A stretch of DNA of 26,475 nt from Nitrospirota bacterium (GCA_004298625.1 SCSY01000104.1:1-26475); one strand, 5' to 3'. Numbered from the stretch's first letter, positions 7,989-15,155 are shown. Translations and numbers: made by a program. Notes: generated by a model from the letters alone, not told the origin.

Positions 7989-8945
7989 CTAAAGCCTTAT
8001 CTCTATATATGCATTTTCTCTGAGTCCCCGAAGCCAGCTTTTATATTTTTCAGAGGAATACTTTTCTATCAGCTTATTCCTGATGGACTCTTTTAATTCA
8101 GCCTCGCTATGCTTTTCGGATTTTTCTTCGAGTCTGATAATGTGCAGCCCCCTGTCGGTCCAGAAAGGCTGACTGACCTCGCCCGCCTTCAGCCGCGATA
8201 TCACATCTATGAATTCCTTTGCCATGTAACGCTTCTTTACAAAACCGAGGTCTCCGCCTGCCTTGCGTGAAGGGTCTTCGGAATATTGTTTGGCAAGCGC
8301 TGCAAAATCCTCTCCGGCCTTAAGCTGTTTTAGAATTCCCTCTGCCTTTTGTTCTATAGCCTTTCTGTCTGCTCCGGCGTCGGTTTTTTTGAAGAATATC
8401 TGCCTTATCCTGTAGGCCTCGCCATCCGCAAGAATACCCTTATTCTCTCCCATTTGTTTCTCTATATCGCTTTCGGACACGACTATCTTGCTTTTCACCT
8501 GATGGGTAACAATCCGGCTCAATATCATCTGCTCTGCAATTTTTTTCTTATATTCATCGAACGTAAAACCTTCCTTTTTCAAGGATTCTATCAAGGCCGG
8601 TTCATCCAGAGAATATTTCTTCCTTATATCGGCAATAGCGCTGTTGACATCATCTGCGGTCGCCTCTATCCCCAACTGCTTTGCAGCCTGCAGCTGCAAT
8701 TTCATATCTATTAAACTTTCAAGAAAAACCCCCTCGTTTTCCTTGAATATCTTTCTCTTGTCTTCGTCTTTTAACTCCTTCATCTTGTCGCTTGCCTCGA
8801 ACTCCATTGCCTTGTATAGATCGCTCCATGTTATAACCTCCTGATTTACGACCGCGACAACCCTGTCGAGGAGAATAGCTGCCTGAGATGTTGAATGAAA
8901 CATAAAAATAAGCAAAACAAAGATAAATGCCTTGAGCTTCATCAT
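7989..8945 (-). CDS. SurA-like periplasmic chaperone / peptidyl-prolyl isomerase
   Basis: This is a secreted foldase for outer-membrane or periplasmic proteins. I start it at the ATG pair 8945/8942, because a strong purine-rich AGGGGAAGG lies just upstream and a signal peptide follows at once (M-M-K-L-K, a hydrophobic core, then S-T-S-Q-A). A further in-frame ATG at 8996 would add 17 residues that bury the signal, and it lies upstream of the likely promoter. A SurA N-terminal domain (V-V-A-V-V-N-Q-E-V-I-T-W) is followed by one parvulin domain with G-G-D-L-G-F-V and R-G-L-H-I-I-R. E. coli SurA has two parvulin domains; this protein has one. First gene of the purN-rsmD-coaD run. Confidence 0.9.
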   Translation of the reverse strand: MMKLKAFIFVLLIFMFHSTSQAAILLDRVVAVVNQEVITWSDLYKAMEFEASDKMKELKDEDKRKIFKENEGVFLESLIDMKLQLQAAKQLGIEATADDVNSAIADIRKKYSLDEPALIESLKKEGFTFDEYKKKIAEQMILSRIVTHQVKSKIVVSESDIEKQMGENKGILADGEAYRIRQIFFKKTDAGADRKAIEQKAEGILKQLKAGEDFAALAKQYSEDPSRKAGGDLGFVKKRYMAKEFIDVISRLKAGEVSQPFWTDRGLHIIRLEEKSEKHSEAELKESIRNKLIEKYSSEKYKSWLRGLRENAYIEIRL

Positions 8946-8977
8946 TTCCTTCCCCTGATTTTCAAAAGTAATATTAA

Positions 8978-8983
8978 AGTATA
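8978..8983 (-). promoter_or_regulatory. Possible -10 element for the SurA-purN-rsmD-coaD run
   Basis: TATACT on the minus strand would place the transcription start near 8971 and a leader of about 26 nt before the ATG at 8945. No convincing -35 lies 16-18 nt upstream; TTGTGG (9009-9004) is 20 nt away. The position agrees with the shorter start chosen for the foldase gene. Confidence 0.35.
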
Positions 8984-9075
8984 TCCTATACCCCATGAAA
9001 ATTCCACAAAAATTACCGCGCGAAAGACCATAGCCTCTTCAGAAAATAATTCAGGGGTGCGCTGCGCCTTAATTA

Positions 9076-9084
9076 TGTTAAAAT
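9076..9084 (+). promoter_or_regulatory. Possible extended -10 promoter for the YkgJ-type gene
   Basis: TGT-TAAAAT fits the extended -10 pattern TGn-TANNNT. No -35 hexamer is recognisable at the right distance. Transcription would start near 9091, about 26 nt before the ATG. This divergent gap (8946-9116) holds no other clear feature. Confidence 0.38.
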
Positions 9085-9116
9085 ATTGAATCTTACAAAT
9101 AAGGAAGGTTATTGAA

Positions 9117-9923
9117 ATGTTTAACATGAAGGCAGTGCAGCCTGCAAGGCTCGACCCTGAAACAAAATTTAGATTCAGGTGTCATAAGGATATAAAGTGT
9201 TTTACAAAGTGCTGCAGCAACATTGACATAATGCTTACGCCTTACGATGTCCTTCGCCTGAAAAACAGGCTTGGGATGTCATCCGAGGAGTTTCTCGAAA
9301 AATATACATATTCAAAAATAGATGAAAAATCATCCCATCCTTACATATACCTGAAGATGTCGAGAGACGAAAAAAGAAGCTGCCCGTTCGTTACATTCCC
9401 CGAAGGCTGCACGATCTATGCGGACCGTCCCGTAAGCTGCAGGTATTATCCGATAGGACAGGCAACACTCAAAAAGGGCATCGGCTCAAGCGGACAGGGC
9501 ATTCACGAGGAGTTTTATTTTTTTGTGAAGGAACCGCACTGCCTCGGTTATGAAGAAAACACTGAATGGACTGTTGAATCATGGAGGGCCGATCAGGAGT
9601 CAAGCCTCTATGATGAGATGAACAGGGAATGGAAAGGCATCCTGATGAGAAGGAATATCCCGGGAGGCAAGAGTGTCCTTGACCCCAAAAAGCAGACACA
9701 GTTTTATATGGCAAGCTATGACCTCGACAGATTCAAGAGGTATGTCTTCGAATCTAAATTCATCGAGACATTCGACATCGCCAAAGAGGAAATCGAGAAA
9801 TTAAAAACCGACGAAGTCGCCCTGATGAACCTCGGCTTTAAATATCTGAAATATGTCCTCATGCTGGAAGAAGCATTGAAGGTTAAGCCTGAAGTTGTGA
9901 AGGCAAAGAAGGCGAAGGAATAA
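9117..9923 (+). CDS. YkgJ-family cysteine-cluster protein
   Basis: This is a putative zinc- or iron-chelating protein of unknown role. Two cysteine groups are visible. One is C22-x5-C28-x3-C32-C33. The other is C89, C98 and C108, within C-P-F-V-T-F-P-E-G-C and R-P-V-S-C-R-Y-Y-P. This is the classic pattern of the CxxCxxCC (YkgJ) domain. The N-terminal 120 residues form the domain. The remaining 150 or so are charged and mostly helical, and end in a lysine-rich tail. GGAAGG lies eight bases before the ATG. The gene precedes the Mur-type ligase by 27 nt and the two are probably co-transcribed, but the functional link is unknown. Confidence 0.85.
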   Translation: MFNMKAVQPARLDPETKFRFRCHKDIKCFTKCCSNIDIMLTPYDVLRLKNRLGMSSEEFLEKYTYSKIDEKSSHPYIYLKMSRDEKRSCPFVTFPEGCTIYADRPVSCRYYPIGQATLKKGIGSSGQGIHEEFYFFVKEPHCLGYEENTEWTVESWRADQESSLYDEMNREWKGILMRRNIPGGKSVLDPKKQTQFYMASYDLDRFKRYVFESKFIETFDIAKEEIEKLKTDEVALMNLGFKYLKYVLMLEEALKVKPEVVKAKKAKE

Positions 9924-9950
9924 AGACTCAGCCGCCCCGATTGGTTTAGG

Positions 9951-11300
9951 ATGACCAGCAGACCATTAAAAATATTCTTTTCAGGCATAGGCGGAAGCGG
10001 CGTGTCGGCAATCGCAAGCTTTATGGCCGATAAGGGACATGCTATTTCAGGCTCCGACAGGGCCTTCGATAAAGACCCCAACCACCCTGTATGCAGAATA
10101 CTGAAATCCGGAGGCGTTTCTATTACACCTCAGGATGGAACCGGTATAGACAACTCACTTGACCTAACTGTCTTCAGCACTGCGGTAGAGCATGATCAGC
10201 CTGAGTATAAAAAGGCAAAGAGTCTTAAAATCCCCATAAACACAAGACCTGAATATCTTGCAGAGATAATATCTGATTTTAAAGCAATCGCAGTTGCCGG
10301 AACAAGCGGAAAGTCAACAACATCAGGGATGCTTGCTTTTTTGATGCAAAGGCTCGGCTTGAATCCGAATTTCATCGGCGGCGGCCGCGTCAAACAGTTC
10401 AAGACAGAAACAAACCCTGGGAATTCCATCACAGGAGACTCTGATTTTCTTGTAATTGAAGCCTGCGAATCCGACGGCACAATCGTAAATTACAGGCCCG
10501 AATATTCGATAATATCAAACCTTGAATTGGATCACCACTTTGTGGATAAAACCTCTGAAATGTTTGAGAGGCTTGCGGCAAATACATCGGGTAAAGTTAT
10601 CGTAAATGCAGATGATAAAAATCTCGGGAAAATCAAGATCAAAAATCCAGTTACATTTTCCATAGACAGCCAATCGGATTACATGGCCTCAGGCGTCATA
10701 TACAACCCTTTAGGCACGGACTTTTCATTGCACGGCATAAGGTTCAGCCTTCCCCTCCCCGGAAAATATAACCTTTATAATGCCGTCTCATGCCTGGCAA
10801 TTCTCGCAGAGATAGGGAGTCCGCTTAAAGATATCGCAAATGCGCTGCATGAATTCAAGGGCCTCGAAAGAAGATTTGATATTCATCTTAATAACGGCAA
10901 AAAACTTGTGATTGACGACTATGCCCATAACCCGCATAAGATCTCAGCCCTTATGCAGACTGCAAAAAATCTAAAGGAGAATATTTGTTATATCTTCCAG
11001 CCGCACGGGTTTGCTCCTACGAGGATGATGAAGGCGGAATACATCGCCGCCTTCTCAAAAAACCTCCGCGACTCCGATTATCTTATTTTGCTGCCTATTT
11101 ACTACGCCGGCGGCACAACCAGCAAAGACATTTCAAGCCATGACCTTGCCGAAGGGATTAAGGCAAATGGGAAGTCCGTTGAAGTTTCCGGGAGAAAAGA
11201 TATTTTGGAGAGGCTTGAGAGATGGGATAATTATATTGTCCTCGGCGCAAGGGATGAGACACTTTCCGATTTTGCGAAAAAGATAGCCCTGAAGCTTTAA
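9951..11300 (+). CDS. MurC/Mpl-like Mur ligase with variant motifs
   Basis: This is an ATP-dependent ligase of the Mur family that should join an amino acid or peptide to a UDP-muramyl-type carboxylate. The N-terminal Rossmann motif G-I-G-G-S-G-V-S-A-I-A (12-22) is MurC/Mpl-like. The P-loop reads G-T-S-G-K-S-T-T (117-124), where MurC normally has G-T-H-G-K-T-T-T. E-A-C-E-S-D-G-T (170-177), N-L-E-L-D-H-H (190-196), E-R-R-F-D (306-310) and D-D-Y-A-H-N-P (322-328; usually D-D-Y-x-H-H-P) complete the Mur signature. It stands alone, not in a dcw cluster. An Mpl-type recycling ligase or a divergent MurC paralogue are both possible. Only a weak AGG precedes the ATG. Confidence 0.75.
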   Translation: MTSRPLKIFFSGIGGSGVSAIASFMADKGHAISGSDRAFDKDPNHPVCRILKSGGVSITPQDGTGIDNSLDLTVFSTAVEHDQPEYKKAKSLKIPINTRPEYLAEIISDFKAIAVAGTSGKSTTSGMLAFLMQRLGLNPNFIGGGRVKQFKTETNPGNSITGDSDFLVIEACESDGTIVNYRPEYSIISNLELDHHFVDKTSEMFERLAANTSGKVIVNADDKNLGKIKIKNPVTFSIDSQSDYMASGVIYNPLGTDFSLHGIRFSLPLPGKYNLYNAVSCLAILAEIGSPLKDIANALHEFKGLERRFDIHLNNGKKLVIDDYAHNPHKISALMQTAKNLKENICYIFQPHGFAPTRMMKAEYIAAFSKNLRDSDYLILLPIYYAGGTTSKDISSHDLAEGIKANGKSVEVSGRKDILERLERWDNYIVLGARDETLSDFAKKIALKL

Positions 11301-11301
11301 T

Positions 11302-11452
11302 TTACAAAATCCCAAGGAGAATTAAATTTTCGCCTGTTTCATACAAAAATTCTTCAAGAGATACTTCTTTTGACCCTCGCCTAGAAAAATCATGGCTGTC
11401 GGGATTATGTCCTCAGGGTTCTAATGGGATCCACGGCAGAATCCCACTCGTG
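11302..11452 (-). pseudogene. Decayed downstream part of the small locus: read-through tail plus ORF remnant
   Basis: After the stop at 11453-11455 the same frame stays open for 15 more codons (H-E-W-D-S-A-V-D-P-I-R-T-L-R-T), to TAA at 11405-11407. It then overlaps another frame that is open for 36 codons from 11412 to the TAA at 11302-11304. That second stretch has no start codon and begins directly after a TGA. It has protein-like composition (S-K-E-V-S-L-E-E-F-L-Y-E-T-G-E-N). Both look like remains of one or two broken genes. A frameshift might join them, but I cannot name the second family. The gap holds nothing else; a weak TGGGAT/ATCCCA inverted repeat (11425-11446) lacks a T-run. Confidence 0.4.
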
Positions 11453-11683
11453 TTAATCGCTCTCCGCTTCAAAGGAAAAACTTTTTTTCTTAAGGATGTT
11501 CTTTTTTTCAAATTCATCAAGAGTCATATTATATTTTTTCCTGAAACGATTATCAATAAGCTGGAATTCTGTAAGTTTTCTCTTAATATCTTCACCAAGT
11601 ATCTTTCTGACCTTATAATCCAGGTCTCCTTCGGGGATTAAAAGGTCAAGCATCTTTGAGGTCTTCTCTGCAATTGCTTTCAT
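11453..11683 (-). CDS. Small antitoxin-like protein, probably truncated by an in-frame stop
   Basis: These 76 residues resemble a family of small proteins seen beside toxin-like genes, as I recall it. The core L-I-P-E-G-D-L-D-Y-K-V-R-K-I-L (15-29) is followed by I-D-N-R-F-R-K-K-Y-N-M-T-L-D-E-F-E-K. In family members as I remember them, the chain continues after the F-x-x-E-x-D motif with an E-W-x-x-A-x-D-x-I-x-T-L-like helix. Here that helix is encoded in frame right after the TAA stop, so the gene looks interrupted by a nonsense change. No Shine-Dalgarno motif precedes the ATG; a TGC-TAATGT extended -10 shortly upstream would give a nearly leaderless mRNA. The assignment is from memory of the pattern and remains uncertain. 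Confidence 0.6.
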   Translation of the reverse strand: MKAIAEKTSKMLDLLIPEGDLDYKVRKILGEDIKRKLTEFQLIDNRFRKKYNMTLDEFEKKNILKKKSFSFEAESD

Positions 11684-11760
11684 AACAAAACATTAGCACA
11701 CAATATAAATCAAAATCAATTCTCTTGCTCCGCCGTCTCACCCGCAAGACCGCCACACAA

Positions 11761-11786
11761 TAAAAAAGCCCCGCCGAAGCGGGGCT
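11761..11786 (-). terminator. Rho-independent terminator of the ribosomal cluster
   Basis: On the minus strand an 8-bp stem AGCCCCGC/GCGGGGCT closes a TTCG tetraloop and runs straight into six T residues (11767-11762). It lies 25 nt after the rplQ stop codon. This is a textbook intrinsic terminator. The other strand lacks a T-run, so it should act only on the ribosomal cluster. Confidence 0.95.
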
Positions 11787-11810
11787 CCAAAAATTTTATT
11801 TCAACCTTTT

Positions 11811-12248
11811 TTACTTCTTTGCTTCTTCCTTCTTTTCTTCTTTAGGCTTTGTCTCAGCCTTGGCCTTCTTTTCCTCTTTCGGCTTTATGCTCTCATAATC
11901 AACAAATTCAAGCACAGCCATCGGAGCAGCGTCATTGACCCTGTTTCTGGTCCTGACTATCCTGAGATAACCGCCGTTTCTGCCGCTAAACCTCGGAGCT
12001 ATGTCTTTAAAAAGACTTGCTATAACAGTTCTGTTTGGTATATAAGAAAGGGCCAGACGCTTTGCGTGCAGATCTCCCCTTATCCCAAGCGTTACTATCT
12101 TTTCGGCAATCTTTCTTGCCTCTTTTGCCTTTATTAATGTTGTCTCTATCCTCTGGTGCTCCAGGAGAGAAGAGACAATGCCTCTCAGAAGAGCCTTCCT
12201 CTGGTTTGCCGTCCTGCCGAATAATTTCCCATCAACTTTATGCCGCAT
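11811..12248 (-). CDS. rplQ: 50S ribosomal protein L17
   Basis: L17 binds near the peptide exit side of the 50S subunit. The opening M-R-H-K-V-D-G-K-L-F-G-R-T-A-N-Q-R-K-A-L-L-R and the ending R-T-R-N-R-V-N-D-A-A-P-M-A-V-L-E-F-V match the family. The usual protein is about 120 residues; this one has 145, because of a C-terminal tail of alternating lysine and glutamate with repeated K-P-K-E-E-K-K words. The tail is low-complexity and probably disordered. The gene starts six bases after the rpoA stop and is the last gene of the cluster, just before the terminator. Confidence 0.97.
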   Translation of the reverse strand: MRHKVDGKLFGRTANQRKALLRGIVSSLLEHQRIETTLIKAKEARKIAEKIVTLGIRGDLHAKRLALSYIPNRTVIASLFKDIAPRFSGRNGGYLRIVRTRNRVNDAAPMAVLEFVDYESIKPKEEKKAKAETKPKEEKKEEAKK

Positions 12249-12254
12249 CTTTCC

Positions 12255-13259
12255 CTACACCCCTGTCTTTTTAATGTCTTCGCTTTCAATCCTCATGCCG
12301 AGATGAAGCCCCATTGTAGTGAGTATTTCCTTGATCTCGTTAAGGGACTTGCGTCCGAAATTTTTTGTCTTCAGCATCTCCGGCTCTGTCCTCTGAACAA
12401 GGTCCGCAATAGTCTTGATATTTGCATTCTTCAGGCAGTTATAGGACCTCACGGAAAGTTCCAGCTCATTAACGTTCTTCAGAAGGTTGGAATTCAACGC
12501 CGGGGTATCGCCTGCTAAAGCCGAGACGCTGCTTTTTTCAAATTCCATGCCCTCATCTTCCTTCTCAAGGATAAAAATATGCATGTGTTCTATAACTACC
12601 GCAGCGGCCTGAGACAGCGCCTTTTTCGGAGTTATGCTCCCGTCTGTCCATATTTCCATAACAAGCCTGTCATAGTCGGTCGCCCTGCCTACCCTTGCCT
12701 TCTCAACCCAGAAATTTACTTTTTTAACCGGGCTGAAAACAGAATCCACAGCAATCATGCCGACAGGCAGGCCCTCTTCCTTATTCAACTCTGCGGAAAC
12801 ATAACCCCTGCCTTTTTTGATATACATTTCCGCCTCAAAGGAAGCGCCTTTATCAAGAGTGGTTATAAGCTGTTCCGGGGTAAGAATCTCGACACTTGAG
12901 TCTACCTGAATATCATTCCCCTTCACTTCACCTGGCCCCTTAACCTTGATTGTGGCAATGCGTTTGCCATCAGCATGCATTTTGAATTTAAGCTTTTTTA
13001 TGTTGAGTATGACATCTATGACGTCTTCCTTTACTCCGGAAAGCGCTGAAAACTCGTGCACAGCTCCGGGTATCTTTATTGCCGTTACTGCAGCCCCTTC
13101 AAGAGACGACAGCAGAACCCTCCTGACGGAGTTTCCGAGTGTAGTGCCGTAACCTCGCTCTAATGGTTCTGCAATCAGTTTCCCGTAGGTGCTTGTCAAT
13201 GTCTCTTCATCAAACCCTACCTTTTCAGGTAACTGAAAGCCTTTTTCCTTTAAATCCAT
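12255..13259 (-). CDS. rpoA: DNA-directed RNA polymerase subunit alpha
   Basis: The alpha dimer nucleates RNA polymerase assembly; its C-terminal domain touches UP elements and activators. The N-terminal domain contains the dimerisation segment E-R-G-Y-G-T-T-L-G-N-S-V-R-R-V-L-L-S. The C-terminal domain contains L-E-L-S-V-R-S-Y-N-C-L-K, with the DNA-contacting arginine, and N-F-G-R-K-S-L-N-E-I-K. I chose the ATG at 13259 because GGGAGG lies seven bases before it. An in-frame GTG at 13274 would place that Shine-Dalgarno inside the gene. The 334 residues fit the family. It sits between rpsD and rplQ in the standard alpha-operon order. Confidence 0.96.
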   Translation of the reverse strand: MDLKEKGFQLPEKVGFDEETLTSTYGKLIAEPLERGYGTTLGNSVRRVLLSSLEGAAVTAIKIPGAVHEFSALSGVKEDVIDVILNIKKLKFKMHADGKRIATIKVKGPGEVKGNDIQVDSSVEILTPEQLITTLDKGASFEAEMYIKKGRGYVSAELNKEEGLPVGMIAVDSVFSPVKKVNFWVEKARVGRATDYDRLVMEIWTDGSITPKKALSQAAAVVIEHMHIFILEKEDEGMEFEKSSVSALAGDTPALNSNLLKNVNELELSVRSYNCLKNANIKTIADLVQRTEPEMLKTKNFGRKSLNEIKEILTTMGLHLGMRIESEDIKKTGV

Positions 13260-13297
13260 AATAAGGCCTCCCACGCCTCTTTTATTTTTACAACCTA

Positions 13298-13924
13298 CTA
13301 CTTTGAATAAAGTTCAACTATCAACTGTTCCTGAATAGGCAACTGCATCTCTTCTCTGGAAGGAATATGCAATATCTTGCCTTTGAAAGTTGATATATCA
13401 ACCTCGACCCATCCAGGAAGTCCTCTATGTTCAATCTTTGATATGTTATCCGCTATGCCGGGCACTTCCCTGCTTGATTCTTTAACTTCAACGACGTCCC
13501 CCGGCTTGACGAGATAAGAGGGTATATTTATTATTTTGCCGTTGGTGATAAAATGTCCGTGAACTATCATATGCCTGGCCTCTCTCCTGTTTACGGCAAA
13601 TCCCATCCTGAACACTACATTATCCAGGCGGCGTTCAAGGAGTTGCAGAAGCACCTCTCCAGTAGCCCCTTTCTGTCTTTCAGCTTCACGAAAACATATC
13701 CTGAACTGCCTTTCGATAAGGCCGTAATTTTTTCTTGCCTTCTGTTTTTCCTTAAGCTGTATCGCGTAATCGGAAAGCTTTGTCCGTCTCTGCCCGTGCT
13801 GGCCCGGCGGATATTTCCTTCTTTCTACCGCGCACTTTTCGGTATAACATCTCTCGCCTTTCAGAAAGAGCTTTTCACCCTGCCTGCGGCATACTCTGCA
13901 TAAAGGTCCTGTATACTTTGCCAC
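13298..13924 (-). CDS. rpsD: 30S ribosomal protein S4, zinc-binding (C+) form
   Basis: S4 is a primary 16S rRNA binder that nucleates 30S assembly; in several bacteria it also represses its own operon. Four cysteines in the N-terminal arm (C9, C12, C26, C31) form the zinc site of the C+ type. The S4 RNA-binding domain follows with R-L-D-N-V-V-F-R-M-G-F and R-R-E-A-R-H-M-I-V-H-G-H. Length 208 is normal. The gene starts three bases after the rpsK stop. No pseudoknot-type S4 operator was recognised in the short gaps around it. Confidence 0.98.
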   Translation of the reverse strand: MAKYTGPLCRVCRRQGEKLFLKGERCYTEKCAVERRKYPPGQHGQRRTKLSDYAIQLKEKQKARKNYGLIERQFRICFREAERQKGATGEVLLQLLERRLDNVVFRMGFAVNRREARHMIVHGHFITNGKIINIPSYLVKPGDVVEVKESSREVPGIADNISKIEHRGLPGWVEVDISTFKGKILHIPSREEMQLPIQEQLIVELYSK

Positions 13925-13927
13925 TCT

Positions 13928-14314
13928 CTAAACCCTCCTTCTCTTAGGAGGTTTGCACCCGTTGTGCGGAACAGGCGTAACATCTTTTATAAGATTAATG
14001 TCCAGCCCTGCAGCCTGCAACGCCCTTATGGCAGACTCCCTGCCAGCTCCGGGTCCCTTAACAAAAACATCCAATTGCTTCATGCCCATATCTATTGCCT
14101 TCTTGGCTGCCGCTTCCGCCGCCATCTGTGCGGCATACGGCGTGCCCTTCCGCGATCCCTTGAATCCAAGACTTCCTGCGCTTGACCATGTGACGATATT
14201 CCCATTGGGGTCTGTAATCGAAACTATTGTGTTATTGAAGGTTGCCTGAATATGGGCTGCTCCGACATTTACATGTTTTCTTTCTTTTCTGGCGCCCTTT
14301 TTACGCTGAGCCAT
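13928..14314 (-). CDS. rpsK: 30S ribosomal protein S11
   Basis: S11 lies on the 30S platform by the 690 loop of 16S rRNA, near the mRNA exit. The stretches H-V-N-V-G-A-A-H-I-Q-A-T-F-N-N-T and S-A-G-S-L-G-F-K-G-S-R-K-G-T-P-Y-A-A-Q are classic, and the tail P-V-P-H-N-G-C-K-P-P-K-R-R-R-V is diagnostic. The 128 residues are the normal length. The gene is separated from rpsM by three bases and from rpsD by three bases, so the three are tightly coupled. Confidence 0.98.
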   Translation of the reverse strand: MAQRKKGARKERKHVNVGAAHIQATFNNTIVSITDPNGNIVTWSSAGSLGFKGSRKGTPYAAQMAAEAAAKKAIDMGMKQLDVFVKGPGAGRESAIRALQAAGLDINLIKDVTPVPHNGCKPPKRRRV

Positions 14315-14317
14315 CTG

Positions 14318-14692
14318 CTATGCCTCCTTCTTCTTGCCCATAATGGTTTTTCTCGGGCCCCGGCGCGTACGCGCATTTGTTTTTGTCCTCTGCCCCCTGA
14401 CAGGAAGCCCTGTTCTGTGTCTGACGCCCCTGTAACATCCAATATCCGTAAGCCTCTTTATATTCATGGAAGTTTCTCTTCTGAGGTCGCCTTCAACCTT
14501 GTAGTCCCTGTCAATAGCGGTCCTTATCTTTACAATATCTTCGTCCTTAAGGTCTTTAACTCTTATATCGGGATTAACTTTTGTCTCGTCCAGTATTTTT
14601 CTTGACAGCGCCCTGCCGATTCCCAATATCCTTGTTAAACCTATTTCGATGCGCTCATTTTTTGGTAAATCTACACCAGCAATTCTTGCCAT
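14318..14692 (-). CDS. rpsM: 30S ribosomal protein S13
   Basis: S13 sits on the 30S head and makes intersubunit bridges with L5. It opens M-A-R-I-A-G-V-D-L-P and contains T-R-I-L-G-I-G-R-A. The basic C-terminal tail R-T-G-L-P-V-R-G-Q-R-T-K-T-N-A-R-T-R-R-G contacts the tRNAs. The 124 residues are standard. GGAG lies five bases before the ATG, directly after a 7-nt repeat array that fills the gap to rpmJ. Confidence 0.98.
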   Translation of the reverse strand: MARIAGVDLPKNERIEIGLTRILGIGRALSRKILDETKVNPDIRVKDLKDEDIVKIRTAIDRDYKVEGDLRRETSMNIKRLTDIGCYRGVRHRTGLPVRGQRTKTNARTRRGPRKTIMGKKKEA

Positions 14693-14702
14693 TTATTCTC
14701 CA

Positions 14703-14737
14703 CAATCTTGAATTTTAAATTTTAAATTTTGAATTTT
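14703..14737 (-). repeat. Tandem 7-nt array in the rpmJ-rpsM gap
   Basis: On the transcribed strand five contiguous 7-nt units fill the gap after the double TGA stop of rpmJ. Two units read AAAATTC, two AAAATTT and one AAGATTG. The same unit and period recur in the rplV-rpsC gap at 22926-22960. The array ends just before the rpsM ribosome-binding site. Confidence 0.85.
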
Positions 14738-14739
14738 CA

Positions 14740-14853
14740 TCATCCCTGCCTCTGTTTATGCCTGGGATTTTCACATATTACCCTTCTAACGCCTTTTCTT
14801 TTTATTACCTTGCATTTCGCACATATAGGCTTTACGGATGACCTGACCTTCAT
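14740..14853 (-). CDS. rpmJ: 50S ribosomal protein L36
   Basis: L36 is the smallest 50S protein and holds one zinc ion. These 37 residues begin M-K-V-R-S-S-V-K-P-I and carry the zinc ligands C11, C14, C27 and H32, so this is the C+ form. The gene ends in two consecutive TGA codons (the first at 14740-14742). AAGGAG lies eight bases before the ATG and overlaps the last unit of the upstream repeat array. It has the expected place between infA and rpsM. Confidence 0.97.
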   Translation of the reverse strand: MKVRSSVKPICAKCKVIKRKGVRRVICENPRHKQRQG

Positions 14854-14870
14854 TTAAAAAACTCCTTCTG

Positions 14871-14922
14871 GTTTTCAGTTTTTGGTTGTTAGACTAAAAA
14901 CTAACAACTAAACACTAACAAC
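14871..14922 (-). repeat. Tandem 7-nt array with an inversion in the infA-rpmJ gap
   Basis: Reading the transcribed strand, four 7-nt units (GTTGTTA, GTGTTTA, GTTGTTA, GTTTTTA) are followed by GTC. Three units in reverse-complement sense then follow (TAACAAC, CAAAAAC, TGAAAAC). The transcript can therefore fold into an imperfect hairpin. The array leads directly into the AAGGAG of rpmJ. Confidence 0.82.
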
Positions 14923-14926
14923 TGCC

Positions 14927-15145
14927 TCACTTAAATCTATACGTTATCCTGCCCTTTGTCAGGTCATACGGCGAGAGCTCAACCGTAACCTTATCACCCG
15001 GCAGAATCTTTATAAAATGCATCCTCATCTTGCCGGAGACATAAGCAAGTATTATCTGCTCGTTCTCCAGCTTTACCCGGAACATGGCATTGGGCAGCGT
15101 CTCTACAATAGTTCCCTCTACCTCTATATTTTCCTCTTTGGGCAT
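14927..15145 (-). CDS. infA: Translation initiation factor IF-1
   Basis: IF-1 occupies the 30S A site during initiation. The 72 residues form one S1/OB-fold domain: I-E-V-E-G-T-I-V-E-T-L-P-N-A-M-F-R-V near the start, then M-R-M-H-F-I-K-I-L-P-G-D-K-V and D-L-T-K-G-R-I-T-Y-R. No Shine-Dalgarno motif precedes the ATG. A near-consensus extended -10 promoter ends only ten bases before it, so the promoter-proximal mRNA would start at or within a few bases of the ATG. The gene can also be translated from the long message read through from map. Confidence 0.97.
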   Translation of the reverse strand: MPKEENIEVEGTIVETLPNAMFRVKLENEQIILAYVSGKMRMHFIKILPGDKVTVELSPYDLTKGRITYRFK

Positions 15146-15155
15146 TGAACTTAAG

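Noticed and set aside
8946..8996. ATG at 8996 as the start of the SurA-like gene
   Set aside because: It adds 17 residues before a clear signal peptide, has no ribosome-binding site and lies upstream of the probable -10; the ATG pair at 8945/8942 is better.
12579..12899. Plus-strand open frame opposite rpoA
   Set aside because: Shadow of rpoA; no family resemblance and no ribosome-binding site.
13260..13274. GTG at 13274 as the start of rpoA
   Set aside because: It would put the GGGAGG ribosome-binding site inside the gene; the ATG at 13259 has ideal spacing and matches the family start.
14703..14922. Possible CRISPR-like arrays
   Set aside because: Units are only 7 nt, contiguous and degenerate, with no unique spacers and no cas genes.
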